Assembly: GCA_025451785.1 (NCBI GenBank)
Contig: JANWJV010000052.1
Location: forward strand, 1-62,364
Length of the DNA: 62,364 nt
Direction: 5' to 3'
Source of the DNA: Bacteroidia bacterium
GTDB taxonomy: Bacteria > Bacteroidota > Bacteroidia > JANWJV01
The notes beneath the pieces were generated by a model, which was given only the letters and a program-made list of their open reading frames with translations, had not been told where the DNA came from and ran no database searches. Below, in pieces: positions 1 to 10,144 of this stretch (the stretch's first letter is position 1; each line of letters begins with the position of its first letter). The position numbers and the translations under genes were made by a program.

Positions 1-2911
1 CCGTTACCGTTACTGTATACGTGCCCGCTATTAATCCTGTGGCGGTCGATGATGCCTGTCCGTTGCTCCAGCTGAAGGTCATCGCTCCTGTACCGCCTGA
101 AGCTGTGGCTGTAGCCGATCCGTTGTTACCCCCGTTGCAGCTTACGTTCGTTTGAGTGCTGATGCCGGCGGAGAGCGCAGCAGGTTGCGATATAGTTACT
201 GTCGCCGTCTTGGTACAACCGTTGGCATCGGTCACCGTTAGGGTATAGGTTCCCGCCGTGAGGCCCGTCGCTGTTTGAGTGGCCTGGCCGTTGTTCCAAC
301 TATAAGTATAGTTAGGCGTACCACCGCTGGCTGCTCCTGTAGCGGTACCATTTGCGCCGCCGTTACAACTCACGTTCGTGAACGCTGAAACGCTCGCGTT
401 AAGAATATTGGGTTGTGTTATAGTGACCGTAGCGGTTTTCGTACAGCCATTTCCATCAGTGACCGTGACCGTATAAGTGCCTGCTATTAATCCTGTGACA
501 GAGCTTCCATTCTGGCCGTTGCTCCAACTATACGTTAGAGCGCCCGTTCCTCCGGTAGCTGTTGCGGTGGCGGAACCATTGTTTCCGCCATTACATAAAA
601 CATTCGTACTGACCGATATTCCCGCCGTTATGACCGTTGGCTGTGTAATGGTTATGGTTGCTGTATTAGTACAACCGCTGCCATCGTTCACTGTGACCGT
701 ATAGGTACCGGCCACAAGGCCCGTTGCGGTCTTCGTCGTTTGTCCTGAAGGGTTCCAGGCATAGGTATAAACACCTGAGCCGCCTGTAGCGGTCACTGAA
801 GCGGTGCCAGTGCCTCCATTACAGAGGGGATTCACCTGGCTGGTAGCGATCACAAGGCTGCCGCCTCCGCTGGTGATCTGAACTGTTTGCGTATTGATAC
901 CGCCGTTACAACCGTTGAAGTCAGTAACAGTTACTGTATAAATACCCGCGGTTAAGCCGGTGATAGAAGTAGTGGTTTGTCCGTTGTTCCAGGAATAGGT
1001 GTAGGGACCGTTACCACCCGAAGCTGTGGCTGTAGCAGAACCTGTTGTTTGTCCGCAGCCGATATTGGTGGGGACAGTAGTTACGTTGATGATGGGCTTA
1101 CAGGGAGCGAGGCCTGAGTAAGATCCCATGAAGCCGTTACCGCAGGCGAGTATCTCGTTGCCGATACCGATGGCCACATCGTATACCGCACCTGTAGTTG
1201 CTACCGACGAAACGAAGGTAAGCGTAGAGTCATATTTACGGATAGAGTTTTGGGTTCCCACATAAAGATTACCGCAACCATCGATCGCGAGTCCGCTGTT
1301 CTGACAAACGGTAGTTCCGGGCACGTTGACACTGGATATCTGTACTCCATTGCTGATCCAACACTTGCGAAGGACAACACCATCGTAAGTATAAGCGTAT
1401 TTGCTGTTGATGGCAATACCATTGAAACCGGCGAAAGCACCGGTACCGGTATAGAGCACCGAATATTCGTCAAGTATGTAGTTGTCAGAAATAGTATAGA
1501 TCGGCGCGAAGGTGGGTACTGATGATTTGATAAGGATGTTGGTTGCAGTGGTGCCCGAAGTACCTGTTCCACCGCCTGCCGATGTATGGAGACTGAACAC
1601 GTTACCAACGGGGTCAATAGCCAGTGAACGAAGTTCACTTTGTCCTCCGAGGAACGTTTGACCCACGAAGAGGCCGGTGTTCATATCGATACTGGCGATC
1701 TGCTGGTAGTTGGAGATCTGGTAAGGACCACCGCCAACGATCAGGTATTTGTAGTTACAGTCGAGGGCCATCCTCCACAGTTCGTAGAAGTTGCCGGTGC
1801 TGGCGTGTGTCCAGATAAGCGCGCCCGCGGGACTTATTTTCACGGCTTGGCCGTTGCAGCAGCCATCGCTCAAGTACGCGTTGCCCGCAAAGTCGAGGGC
1901 CATGTCACCGTAATAGGAATTCAGCTGGCTGGCGGTAAAGGTCCAGGTGAGGCCGCCTGTAGAGTTGTATTTTCTACATTGGTAAAAAGAGTTGCCGCCA
2001 TAGATGAATATATTACCGGCTACGTCATGCGCGATATCATAGGCCCTGTTGTTTGTGGTAAGACCGGGACTATTTACGAAGGGATCGATGACCAGTGTTT
2101 GGGTATTGTCATAAGCTCCCAGTTTGAAAGAGGCTGTCTTGCCATCGAGAACAAATGAAGAAGCGACAGGTTTCTTACTGCCGTCATAAAAAGTAGAGGG
2201 GGCGCTTTCAATGATGTCGCCGATGCCGGTGGTAAGGTGTAAGTTGCCATCCGCATCCAGTTTCATATCATCGGCATTGCTATAACGCATCTTCACGAGC
2301 GAAGGATCAGCGCCGGGGTGAAGGATCAATGAATACTTGATGCCGCCCTTATCGGGAAATGTATATTCTACATCGATGCCGGGGTAAAGGTTCTTATAGG
2401 TAAGCTTCTTATAACCAGGAACATTATTAATGCTCTCAAAATCGTTATTTGTCTGGTAGTTATAATACTGCGGAACTTTTTCTTCTGAAACGAGCTGTAC
2501 TGCAGGATCGGAACCCAGCCATTCAACACTCGTGGTATAGGTCTTGACCTTCAGCGCCTTGGTGAGCTTTTCTTTTTCTTCGGCAGCGGTTTCGCTTCCT
2601 TCGTCCTTACCCTCCTTAGGCTTGGTAAATACTTTCTTATCGAAACGGTAGGTAAGGCCTTTAGCGGTGAAATAGATCTGGGTCCCCATGTTATACACCC
2701 CGTAATAGATCTGAGATCCCCGCAAATTGTCTTTACCGTCGAACTGTCCGCGGTTCTCCACAAAGGTTTTGTCCTCGCCAGGATTGGATGTCCAGCCGCT
2801 GGAGGAATGCTTAGCCGTTTGCGCGCTTACCGTTGTAAGGGCCAGGAGGCTGAGACAGGAGGCAATAAAAAGGTTCTTTAAGGGAATTCGGGGGGAAAAG
2901 TACTTATTCAT
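1..2911 (-). CDS. Giant secreted/surface protein: N-terminal DUF7948-like propeller ('FVENRGQFDGK') followed by at least 5 SprB-type repeats; C-terminus beyond window start
   Basis: Manual minus-strand translation from ATG at 2909-2911 (MNKYFSPRIPLKNLFIASCLSLLALTTVSAQ signal peptide); open to base 1; repeats such as 'VSCNGGNNGSATATASGGTGAMTFSWSNGQ...GLIAGTYTVTVTD'. Confidence 0.85.
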   Translation of the reverse strand, partial: MNKYFSPRIPLKNLFIASCLSLLALTTVSAQTAKHSSSGWTSNPGEDKTFVENRGQFDGKDNLRGSQIYYGVYNMGTQIYFTAKGLTYRFDKKVFTKPKEGKDEGSETAAEEKEKLTKALKVKTYTTSVEWLGSDPAVQLVSEEKVPQYYNYQTNNDFESINNVPGYKKLTYKNLYPGIDVEYTFPDKGGIKYSLILHPGADPSLVKMRYSNADDMKLDADGNLHLTTGIGDIIESAPSTFYDGSKKPVASSFVLDGKTASFKLGAYDNTQTLVIDPFVNSPGLTTNNRAYDIAHDVAGNIFIYGGNSFYQCRKYNSTGGLTWTFTASQLNSYYGDMALDFAGNAYLSDGCCNGQAVKISPAGALIWTHASTGNFYELWRMALDCNYKYLIVGGGPYQISNYQQIASIDMNTGLFVGQTFLGGQSELRSLAIDPVGNVFSLHTSAGGGTGTSGTTATNILIKSSVPTFAPIYTISDNYILDEYSVLYTGTGAFAGFNGIAINSKYAYTYDGVVLRKCWISNGVQISSVNVPGTTVCQNSGLAIDGCGNLYVGTQNSIRKYDSTLTFVSSVATTGAVYDVAIGIGNEILACGNGFMGSYSGLAPCKPIINVTTVPTNIGCGQTTGSATATASGGNGPYTYSWNNGQTTTSITGLTAGIYTVTVTDFNGCNGGINTQTVQITSGGGSLVIATSQVNPLCNGGTGTASVTATGGSGVYTYAWNPSGQTTKTATGLVAGTYTVTVNDGSGCTNTATITITQPTVITAGISVSTNVLCNGGNNGSATATATGGTGALTYSWSNGQNGSSVTGLIAGTYTVTVTDGNGCTKTATVTITQPNILNASVSAFTNVSCNGGANGTATGAASGGTPNYTYSWNNGQATQTATGLTAGTYTLTVTDANGCTKTATVTISQPAALSAGISTQTNVSCNGGNNGSATATASGGTGAMTFSWSNGQASSTATGLIAGTYTVTVT

Positions 2912-2947
2912 AGGTGGGGTTTAGGGGGTGTATATATTATAAGGTTG

Positions 2948-2978
2948 TAAATATATGCGATTGGGGCTTAAATGTCAA
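2948..2978 (-). promoter_or_regulatory. Possible Bacteroidota sigma promoter (TTG-N20-TATATTTA) for the giant surface protein
   Basis: Reverse-complement reading: TTG at 2976-2978, near-match to TAnnTTTG at 2948-2955. Confidence 0.35.
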
Positions 2979-3126
2979 CACAAAACCTTCGTTTTTAGAT
3001 GAATTGGGCTTTTTGCCTGATTATCACTCCATCTTATACGATGCGATAAGAACTCCTAAAGTTGCACCGTAACGATCTTAACAACACCAAAGCACCTGCT
3101 CATCAACATTGTTCACAAACCTTCGT

Positions 3127-3286
3127 CCCGGTACTGTTCATAAGTGGAAAGAGGCTGAACGAACACCCATTTTTAGCTTATTAACACCTGCAGTACTTAA
3201 AGGGGACATAGCTCCGAAAGGCCTGTAAACAAAAGGCTTCGGGGCTTATTAACATTTTTTATTTATTGGCTGCCCGGTACTGTTCA
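3127..3286. repeat. Intergenic duplicated motifs: CCCGGTACTGTTCA (3127-3140 and 3273-3286) and GCTTATTAACA (about 3176 and 3244)
   Basis: Exact 14-bp direct repeat and an 11-bp repeat found by eye. Confidence 0.6.
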
Positions 3287-3384
3287 AAACGTTATAAACA
3301 GGCCTGTGTTCATTTCCATAAAATTTTGGTGTAAGGCCGCATTTTCACCCATATACATTTGCGGCCCCAATCGAAAACCAAATT

Positions 3385-4014
3385 ATGTCGAACAAACAAA
3401 AAATAAAAAACATGAAAACAATGATCAAAAGGATCGCAATGATCGCATTCTTCTTCTTCAACAAAGCAGAAGCAAACAACATCGGCTCTGGTACCATCGC
3501 CAGCGCAATGCTTGAAACAAGCTCACAGCACGTAAGTAAGGATGGAATGGTGAACTGGACCATGGAAACAGAGTTCAGCGCCTTACCTTATGTTGTTGAA
3601 CAGTACATCTTCGACCGCTGGGTGAAGATCGGCGAGATAAAGCCGATGGGAGGGCCCAATTCCAACTCCTATTCTTATCCTGCCGTGTTCCACAGCGGTG
3701 AGAACAAGTTCAGGATCAAGCAAAGGAATCCTGACAGATCGATAAAGTACTCTGAAGAGATGGTGTATTTCTCAAAGAAGTCGCCGGTATGCTACCAGGT
3801 GAGCAAGAACAACCAGTACATCGAGTTCAGCAGGGAGACCTTTTATGTGATATACAATCCTTATGGCGAAGTGATCGCACGCGGCACCGGCGAATCGGTA
3901 GATATCTCCAAATATGAAAAAGGGAACTACTGTCTTATATACGACGGACAGCTGGGTGGGTTCAGGAAGAAGAATGTGCTGATGAAGAATTCGTTTTGTC
4001 CTATAGTACTTTAA
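3385..4014 (+). CDS. Hypothetical exported protein (start could be 3412)
   Basis: 209-aa ORF; hydrophobic N-terminal segment; a TACATTTG -7-like element at 3354-3361 upstream. Confidence 0.6.
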   Translation: MSNKQKIKNMKTMIKRIAMIAFFFFNKAEANNIGSGTIASAMLETSSQHVSKDGMVNWTMETEFSALPYVVEQYIFDRWVKIGEIKPMGGPNSNSYSYPAVFHSGENKFRIKQRNPDRSIKYSEEMVYFSKKSPVCYQVSKNNQYIEFSRETFYVIYNPYGEVIARGTGESVDISKYEKGNYCLIYDGQLGGFRKKNVLMKNSFCPIVL

Positions 4015-4032
4015 TAAGAGAAAATTATTTTG

Positions 4033-6003
4033 ATGCGTTCTTTGATAATGAGATCATTGTTGTTCTTACCGGCCTTGGTGCTTTTCTCCTGCGGGGAAAG
4101 CAACAAGTTCGGTGACGAGACCCTGCGGAAGATCTATACGCTGCAGGACGAGCGCAAGGCCAGGGAGCTGGAAGCATACCTGAACGATGGCAAGGTGGCG
4201 ATCCGTAAGGAAGCCATCCTTGCCCTGGCCTCGGTCCAGGACACCGGTTCACTGAAGCCGCTGCTGGGCCTGCTGAAAGACGATGACGAAGAGATAAGGG
4301 CCGATGCGGCATACGCATTGGGCCAGTTGAAATACCCTCCTTCAGCGCCTAAGCTGGTGGAAGCGATAGAGGCGGAGAAGGCGCTGGAGGTGAGGGCCGT
4401 TTTGATGATAGCGTTGGGCAAGGCGGGAAACCCCGCCGCCCTCGGCTATCTCGATACACTCAACTATTACCAGAACGATTCCCTTATGGGGGAAGCACAG
4501 GCCTGGGCCTACTTTCATCTTGGCAATAAAAAGATCATTTCGGAGAAGGGGACCAAGAAGATGACGAAGCTCATCGATGAAAAGATGGCTGACAGGGTAC
4601 GGCTTGCGGCAAGCGCCTACCTGGGCAGAGCCAGGGGCATCGAACTGAAGACCTATATACAGCCGATAGTGAAATGCGCTACCGGCGACAAGAATGTGTT
4701 CGTGCGGATGAACGCGGCGAGAGCGTTGGGAAAAGTGAATGAGGACGCCGTGCTTCTTCCCATGGATATTATCCTTCAATACGATAAGGACTACCGGGTA
4801 AAGGTAAATGCTACCTATGCCCTGCGGTCTTTCAACTACCAGCTAACCGGTCCGCGTTTACTGCGAACGGTGATGAGCGACAATGTTCACATCGCCACCG
4901 CGGCAGCGGAGGTTATGCTTGACAAAGGCGACTCTACCGATGTAAAGAACTACCTGGAGAAAGCTGGCAAGATAAAACACTGGAGGGCCCGGGCCCTGCT
5001 TTACGCGGCGGCATTGAAGTACGCGAACGACACTGATAGAACGGCCATCAACGAGCAGATCATGAAGGCCTACCAGGGGGCGGAGAATGTGTATGAGAAA
5101 GGCATGCTGCTCAGCGCCTTGGGCAACGACATCGGCAATCATGCGTTCATCGCCAATGAAACAGTAACAAGACAAGGACTGGTGCTGAGCACCTATGGAA
5201 TGGAAGCGCTCATCACCATACGGAAGAACCCAAAGTTCGGAAGGAAGGAAAAGAGCGATTCGCTTTTCAGGACCTTCGACAATTATTTCAAAGCCGCCAT
5301 TGGCTCCGATCATATAAGCCTTGTTGCACTCGCGACAGGCATCATGCGTGACACAACTATCAACGCTCCTCCAACTACTAAAGGAACATTCCGCATTGCT
5401 TATGACGACTACTCGTTCCTGACAGCAGCACAAAAGAAAATGCAATTGCCAAGGGACATCGAAACATATATAGAGATACAGAAGACCATCGACTTCTATA
5501 AGGGTACCGAAACAAAGGAGCCGCCAAAAGCTCCGTTCAATAACCCCATCGATTGGGAGCTGGTGCAAACGATCAGGGAGAACCAGGAGGTGTTGATGAA
5601 GACGACGAAGGGGGACATCAAAGTGAAGCTCTTCATCAACGAAGCTCCGGGTTCAGTGGCCAACTTCATCAAACTGATGAAGAAGGGTTTCTACACCCCT
5701 GCCGTTTTCCACCGGGTAGTGCCCAACTTTGTGGTGCAGGCCGGCTGTCCGCGCGGCGACGGATGGGGAAATTCTGACGAAACAATACGTTCAGAGTTCT
5801 ATCCTCTTAATTATGGTGAAGGTTATCTCGGCATGGCCTCTGCGGGAAAAGACACAGAAGGCTCGCAGTGGTTCATCACCCACTCCCCTACTCCGCACCT
5901 CGATGGCGGGTACAGCATCTTTGGGAAGGTCAGCGAAGGATTGGATGTACTACAGCAATTGGAAATGGGAGATAAAGTAACGGCGATGGAACTGTTACCT
6001 TAG
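4033..6003 (+). CDS. HEAT-repeat lipoprotein with C-terminal cyclophilin-type peptidyl-prolyl cis-trans isomerase domain
   Basis: Lipobox (LFSCGE); HEAT-like repeats ('KPLLGLLKDDDEEIRADAAYALGQL'); cyclophilin motifs ('FHRVVPNFVVQAGCPRGDGWG','GSQWFITHSPTPHLDGGYSIFGKV'). Confidence 0.9.
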   Translation: MRSLIMRSLLFLPALVLFSCGESNKFGDETLRKIYTLQDERKARELEAYLNDGKVAIRKEAILALASVQDTGSLKPLLGLLKDDDEEIRADAAYALGQLKYPPSAPKLVEAIEAEKALEVRAVLMIALGKAGNPAALGYLDTLNYYQNDSLMGEAQAWAYFHLGNKKIISEKGTKKMTKLIDEKMADRVRLAASAYLGRARGIELKTYIQPIVKCATGDKNVFVRMNAARALGKVNEDAVLLPMDIILQYDKDYRVKVNATYALRSFNYQLTGPRLLRTVMSDNVHIATAAAEVMLDKGDSTDVKNYLEKAGKIKHWRARALLYAAALKYANDTDRTAINEQIMKAYQGAENVYEKGMLLSALGNDIGNHAFIANETVTRQGLVLSTYGMEALITIRKNPKFGRKEKSDSLFRTFDNYFKAAIGSDHISLVALATGIMRDTTINAPPTTKGTFRIAYDDYSFLTAAQKKMQLPRDIETYIEIQKTIDFYKGTETKEPPKAPFNNPIDWELVQTIRENQEVLMKTTKGDIKVKLFINEAPGSVANFIKLMKKGFYTPAVFHRVVPNFVVQAGCPRGDGWGNSDETIRSEFYPLNYGEGYLGMASAGKDTEGSQWFITHSPTPHLDGGYSIFGKVSEGLDVLQQLEMGDKVTAMELLP

Positions 6004-6007
6004 GAGT

Positions 6008-7765
6008 TTACGCAAATACTTCTGCTTTCCGTTCTCCTATCTGCTGCCTCCACATGGCATAGTAAAGTCCTTTGAGGCCGAGAAGTTCCTCATGCTTTCC
6101 TGATTCAATGATATGCCCTTTCTCCAGCACATGGATCTTATCGGCATGCATAATGGTAGAAAGCCGGTGAGCGATGAGAATAGAAATATGCGCCTGGTTG
6201 CGTGAGATCTCACGAACGGTGCGGCTGATCTCTTCTTCTGTAATGGAGTCGAGCGCAGAAGTGGCTTCATCAAACACCAGCAGCGCGGGCTTTCTCAACA
6301 GCGCGCGGGCGATGGAGAGGCGTTGCTTTTCTCCACCCGAAACTTTTACGCCTCCCTCCCCTATTACTGTATCCAGGCCTTTGTCGGCACGGGCCAAAAG
6401 GCTCTGGCAGGCTGCTTTGTTCAATACCTCCATGATCTCCTCATCGCTTGCCTTGGGCGCTACGAACAGAAGGTTTTCCCGTATGGAACCCGAGAACAAT
6501 TGCGCGTCCTGCGTAACGAAGCCGATCTGCTCACGCAATTGATCGAGGTCAACATTGGTATGCTCCTGGCCGTTGTAAGATATATTTCCTTCCTGCGGAC
6601 GATACAATCCTACCAGAAGCTTCACCAGTGTGGTCTTGCCTGAACCAGAAGGCCCTACAAAAGCAACCGTCTCGCCTTTGTTTACGGTAAATGAAATATT
6701 ATCCAGCGCTTTCAGCCTGGCCGTCTGATGCTGGAACACCACGTTCTCGAAAACAAGTGAAGAAACGGGACCTAGTGTTGAGGGGTTTACCGGCCTGGGC
6801 TCCTTTGGTGTATTGAGTATCTTTTTGAAGTTGCCGAGCGAAGCTTCCGCCTCACGGTACACCAAAATGATATTTCCCAATTCCTGCAACGGACCAAAAA
6901 CGAAGAAGGAATAAATGAAGAAGGTGATGAACTGTCCTTCGGTAAGCTTGCCGCGGAAGATCATATACATCATGAGGAACAGGATGCTGTTGCGGATCAG
7001 GTTCACAATGGTGCCTTGTATAAAACTGATACTGCGTATGCTCTTTACTTTTTTTAGTTCCAGCCCCAGTATCTTAAGGGTAGTGTTGTTAAGGCGCTTT
7101 ATTTCCTGCTTGGCCAAGCCAAGGCTTTTCACCAGTTCAATGTTGCGCAGCGATTCGGTGGTAGAGCCGGCAAGCGCTGTTGTTTCCCCAAGTATCTTCT
7201 TCTGAATGCGTTTTATCTTGCGACTAAGTACCGAGCTAAGTATGCCAAGGATGGGAACCGTGGAAAAATAGATAAGCCCCACCAGCCAGTTCACCTGTAT
7301 GGAATAGATCATCACCCACACTATGCCAACGAGGCTGGTGAAAAGTATATTTACAAATGAGAAAATAAGTTTCTCCAGGTCGCTTCTCACTTTCTGTAAG
7401 ATACCCAGCGTTTCGCCGCTGCGCTGGTCCTCGAACACCTGGTAAGGAAGCTCCAGCGAATGCTTAAGGCCATCGGTATAAATATCGGCCCCCACTTTTA
7501 GAGTGATACGGTTCACGAAATAATCCTGGAAGTTCTTGGCGATGCGCGACATCATGGCCGCACCAATAGCAAGACCAATGAAACCCAATACGCCATAAAT
7601 GAACGCTTGCTCTGTGTAGTCGTCTTTCTGCTTTACAAACTTATCGATGATATTGCCCAGGATGAGCGGGTCGAGCAATGAGAACACCTGGTTAATGGAG
7701 GCGAGCACCAGGATAAGCACCACAAGCCAGCGATAACGCTTCAGGTAGGAGAAAAGAAGTTTCAT
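6008..7765 (-). CDS. ABC transporter, fused permease/ATP-binding (MsbA/exporter type)
   Basis: Walker A GPSGSGKTT, signature VSGGEKQRLSIARALL, Walker B LLVFDEATSALD, multiple TM segments. Confidence 0.95.
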   Translation of the reverse strand: MKLLFSYLKRYRWLVVLILVLASINQVFSLLDPLILGNIIDKFVKQKDDYTEQAFIYGVLGFIGLAIGAAMMSRIAKNFQDYFVNRITLKVGADIYTDGLKHSLELPYQVFEDQRSGETLGILQKVRSDLEKLIFSFVNILFTSLVGIVWVMIYSIQVNWLVGLIYFSTVPILGILSSVLSRKIKRIQKKILGETTALAGSTTESLRNIELVKSLGLAKQEIKRLNNTTLKILGLELKKVKSIRSISFIQGTIVNLIRNSILFLMMYMIFRGKLTEGQFITFFIYSFFVFGPLQELGNIILVYREAEASLGNFKKILNTPKEPRPVNPSTLGPVSSLVFENVVFQHQTARLKALDNISFTVNKGETVAFVGPSGSGKTTLVKLLVGLYRPQEGNISYNGQEHTNVDLDQLREQIGFVTQDAQLFSGSIRENLLFVAPKASDEEIMEVLNKAACQSLLARADKGLDTVIGEGGVKVSGGEKQRLSIARALLRKPALLVFDEATSALDSITEEEISRTVREISRNQAHISILIAHRLSTIMHADKIHVLEKGHIIESGKHEELLGLKGLYYAMWRQQIGERKAEVFA

Positions 7766-8520
7766 AATACAGGTTCCAGCTGTTTGTCTTTGGGTTGGAA
7801 TTCTTCGCTTTGCTCGATGGCCTTCATGATCTTCTCAAGCATTACATCCCCGTCTTCTTCAAGATCTATCTGCATCGGCCGTTTGAAACGCATCTCCAGA
7901 GGCTGGCCACGCTTTACGGTCTTCAGTCCTTTCTTATCGAAGGCCTCCATAAATCCGCTGATGACAATGGGTACAACCACCGGCTTGTATTTCTTGATCA
8001 CATAGGTAACGCCCCGCCTTCCCGGCGCGAAAGGTGTTGTGGTGCCCTGTGGAAATGTAATGAGCCAGCCCCCGGTAAGTGCCTTGCCTATTTTTGCCAG
8101 CTCCATAAAATCAACTTTCCTGTTCACATCTTGTCCCGCGTCACGCCAGGTTCGTTTCACCTTTACGCAGCCGGCATAAACAAAAAGCTTCGGAATGATC
8201 CCGTCGCGCATCGTCTCATCGGCAGCGATGAAATAATTATCGGTCTTGGGTGCCAGAAGATACGCCGGATTATTAATGCTGTTATGAAAACCCCTCTTTG
8301 CTGACGAGAACACGTGCAGCATCGCTATTACGTCGGCAAAATAGGTTTGATGGTTCGACACGAACAATACATTCTTTCCAGGAAGTCCCGCCAGGTGCTC
8401 AGTGCCTTCTATTTTCAGTGGGTTGATGCGCTTATACCTCCGAAAGGTGAGCATGCCGCACACCGACATAAGTATCCCCTTAAGGAAATAAGGCCTTCCA
8501 AAAACGTCGAATCCAAACAT
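7762..8520 (-). CDS. Lysophospholipid acyltransferase family protein (PlsC-like)
   Basis: Acyltransferase motifs 'VSNHQTYFADV' and 'FPQGTTTP'; 4-bp overlap with downstream ABC gene. Confidence 0.85.
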   Translation of the reverse strand: MFGFDVFGRPYFLKGILMSVCGMLTFRRYKRINPLKIEGTEHLAGLPGKNVLFVSNHQTYFADVIAMLHVFSSAKRGFHNSINNPAYLLAPKTDNYFIAADETMRDGIIPKLFVYAGCVKVKRTWRDAGQDVNRKVDFMELAKIGKALTGGWLITFPQGTTTPFAPGRRGVTYVIKKYKPVVVPIVISGFMEAFDKKGLKTVKRGQPLEMRFKRPMQIDLEEDGDVMLEKIMKAIEQSEEFQPKDKQLEPVL

Positions 8521-8589
8521 CAGGGGATTGTTGATAAAATCAGTTCGCGAAGGTACAGATTAAAGTGCTGACTGCGTAACTTTATCGCG

Positions 8590-9663
8590 ATGGCAGAGCA
8601 GGAAGAATACTTTAAGGGGAGAGGGGCTCAGATCAACACCGCCAACAAATTCCTGAAGCAAAGTTATGCGGAAGAACACATCGAAGCGATCGATGAACCG
8701 CTGCTGTCGGATGAGCGTACCCAGGTGTTTTACGAGCATCCTAAAAAGATCGTGAACAAGGTTGACAGCCCTGATCTGCCCGGCATGTATTCCATGAACC
8801 CTTACCAGGGATGTGAACATGGCTGCATCTATTGTTACGCACGCAATGTTCACGAGTACTGGGGCTTTAGCGCCGGCCTCGACTTTGAGCGCAAGATCGT
8901 GGTAAAGCCCGACGCGGCGAAAGTGATGGAGAAACAGTTCATGAGCAAAAACTGGAAGCCTTCCCCTATCATGCTCTCGGGCAATACCGATTGTTATCAG
9001 CCGCTCGAACGCAAATTAAAGATCACCCGCAGTCTGCTGGAAGTGCTGCTTAAGTTCAGGCATCCTGTTTCGCTCATCACCAAGAACAGCCTCATCCTGC
9101 GCGACACCGATCTGCTCTCCGGGCTCGCGAAACTAAAACTGATAAGCGTGATGGTTTCAATCACTTCGCTGAAAGAGGAGTTGCGCCTTGCGATGGAGCC
9201 GCGTACCACTACCGCGAAGCAGCGGCTGAAAGTGATCGAAGAACTGAGCAAAGCAGGCATCCCTACTGGAGTGATGACCGCTCCCATTATTCCTGGCCTT
9301 AACAGCAGTGAGATCCCTGCCATCATAAAGGCGGCGGCTCATCATGGTGCTGTAGGAGCGGGCTATACTATCGTACGTTTGAATGGCGCCATCGGGCCCA
9401 TATTCAGGGACTGGATCCACAAGAACTTTCCTGATGCGGCCGACAAGGTAATGAACCAGATAGCGGATTGCCACGGAGGGCAGCTGAACGACAGCCGTTA
9501 CGGAGTACGAATGAGAGGGGAAGGAAAGATAGCGGAAGGCATCAGGCTATTGTTCCGTTCCGCGGTACGGAAACATCTTTCGGGAAGAAGTTTCGGAGAG
9601 ATCGACCTCACAGCATTCCGCAGACCCGCGCCGCATGGTCAAACAGAACTTTTCCAGGATTGA
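8590..9663 (+). CDS. PA0069-family radical SAM protein
   Basis: 'GCEHGCIYCYARNVHEYWGFSAGLDFE' CxxxCxxC radical SAM motif. Confidence 0.92.
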   Translation: MAEQEEYFKGRGAQINTANKFLKQSYAEEHIEAIDEPLLSDERTQVFYEHPKKIVNKVDSPDLPGMYSMNPYQGCEHGCIYCYARNVHEYWGFSAGLDFERKIVVKPDAAKVMEKQFMSKNWKPSPIMLSGNTDCYQPLERKLKITRSLLEVLLKFRHPVSLITKNSLILRDTDLLSGLAKLKLISVMVSITSLKEELRLAMEPRTTTAKQRLKVIEELSKAGIPTGVMTAPIIPGLNSSEIPAIIKAAAHHGAVGAGYTIVRLNGAIGPIFRDWIHKNFPDAADKVMNQIADCHGGQLNDSRYGVRMRGEGKIAEGIRLLFRSAVRKHLSGRSFGEIDLTAFRRPAPHGQTELFQD

Positions 9664-10127
9664 ATTACCTCTTTAATTGATTGGTACGAGCGCTGTACAA
9701 CCTCGTCAAGCGCATTGTCGTCCACCCACCTCACTTCTGTTATCCCCTCTTCCTGTTGCGGAACAAGAGCAGGGCTTCCTTCGCAGCTCATTTCGAACCA
9801 CCAGGTCTTTTTCAGGATAGGTTCCTTGCCCTCCAGGTACGTATGATAGGTATCGCTCAGGGCCCTTCCGATCTTCAAACCGCTTACACCACATTCCTCT
9901 TCCACTTCACGCAGGGCTGTCTCCATGGGCCTTTCCCCCTTTTCCATTTTTCCTTTAGGAAGGTCCCACATACCGTTGCGAAAAATGAACAGCAGTTCGC
10001 CCCTGCCATTCCTCACAAGTCCTCCCGCTGCTTCCACAATACGGTAACCAGCGCAGAACGATGACCATTTTTCCGGGTCGACCAGCGTAACCTTATCCTT
10101 TATGAAAACTTTATACTTTTGCCCCAA
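9639..10127 (-). CDS. NUDIX hydrolase
   Basis: Nudix box-like 'GKMEKGERPMETALREVEEECGV'. Confidence 0.88.
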   Translation of the reverse strand: MGQKYKVFIKDKVTLVDPEKWSSFCAGYRIVEAAGGLVRNGRGELLFIFRNGMWDLPKGKMEKGERPMETALREVEEECGVSGLKIGRALSDTYHTYLEGKEPILKKTWWFEMSCEGSPALVPQQEEGITEVRWVDDNALDEVVQRSYQSIKEVIQSWKSSV

Positions 10128-10144
10128 TTAATCGGTACTTTTGT

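Noticed and set aside
1201-2158. ORFs 1201..1638(-), 1250..1522(+), 1640..2158(+)
   Set aside because: They lie in other frames of, or opposite to, the truncated giant protein whose own frame is continuous from 2911 to the window start and was missed by the ORF track because it has no stop in the window
4858-5568. 236-aa minus-strand ORF opposite the HEAT-cyclophilin gene
   Set aside because: Antisense to a supported CDS with no domain signal
10114-10143. Two tandem TACTTTTG -7-like elements at the pyrE start (leaderless transcript)
   Set aside because: Spacing to a -33 TTG is poor and the annotated start is ambiguous (10145 or 10151); not convincing without TSS data
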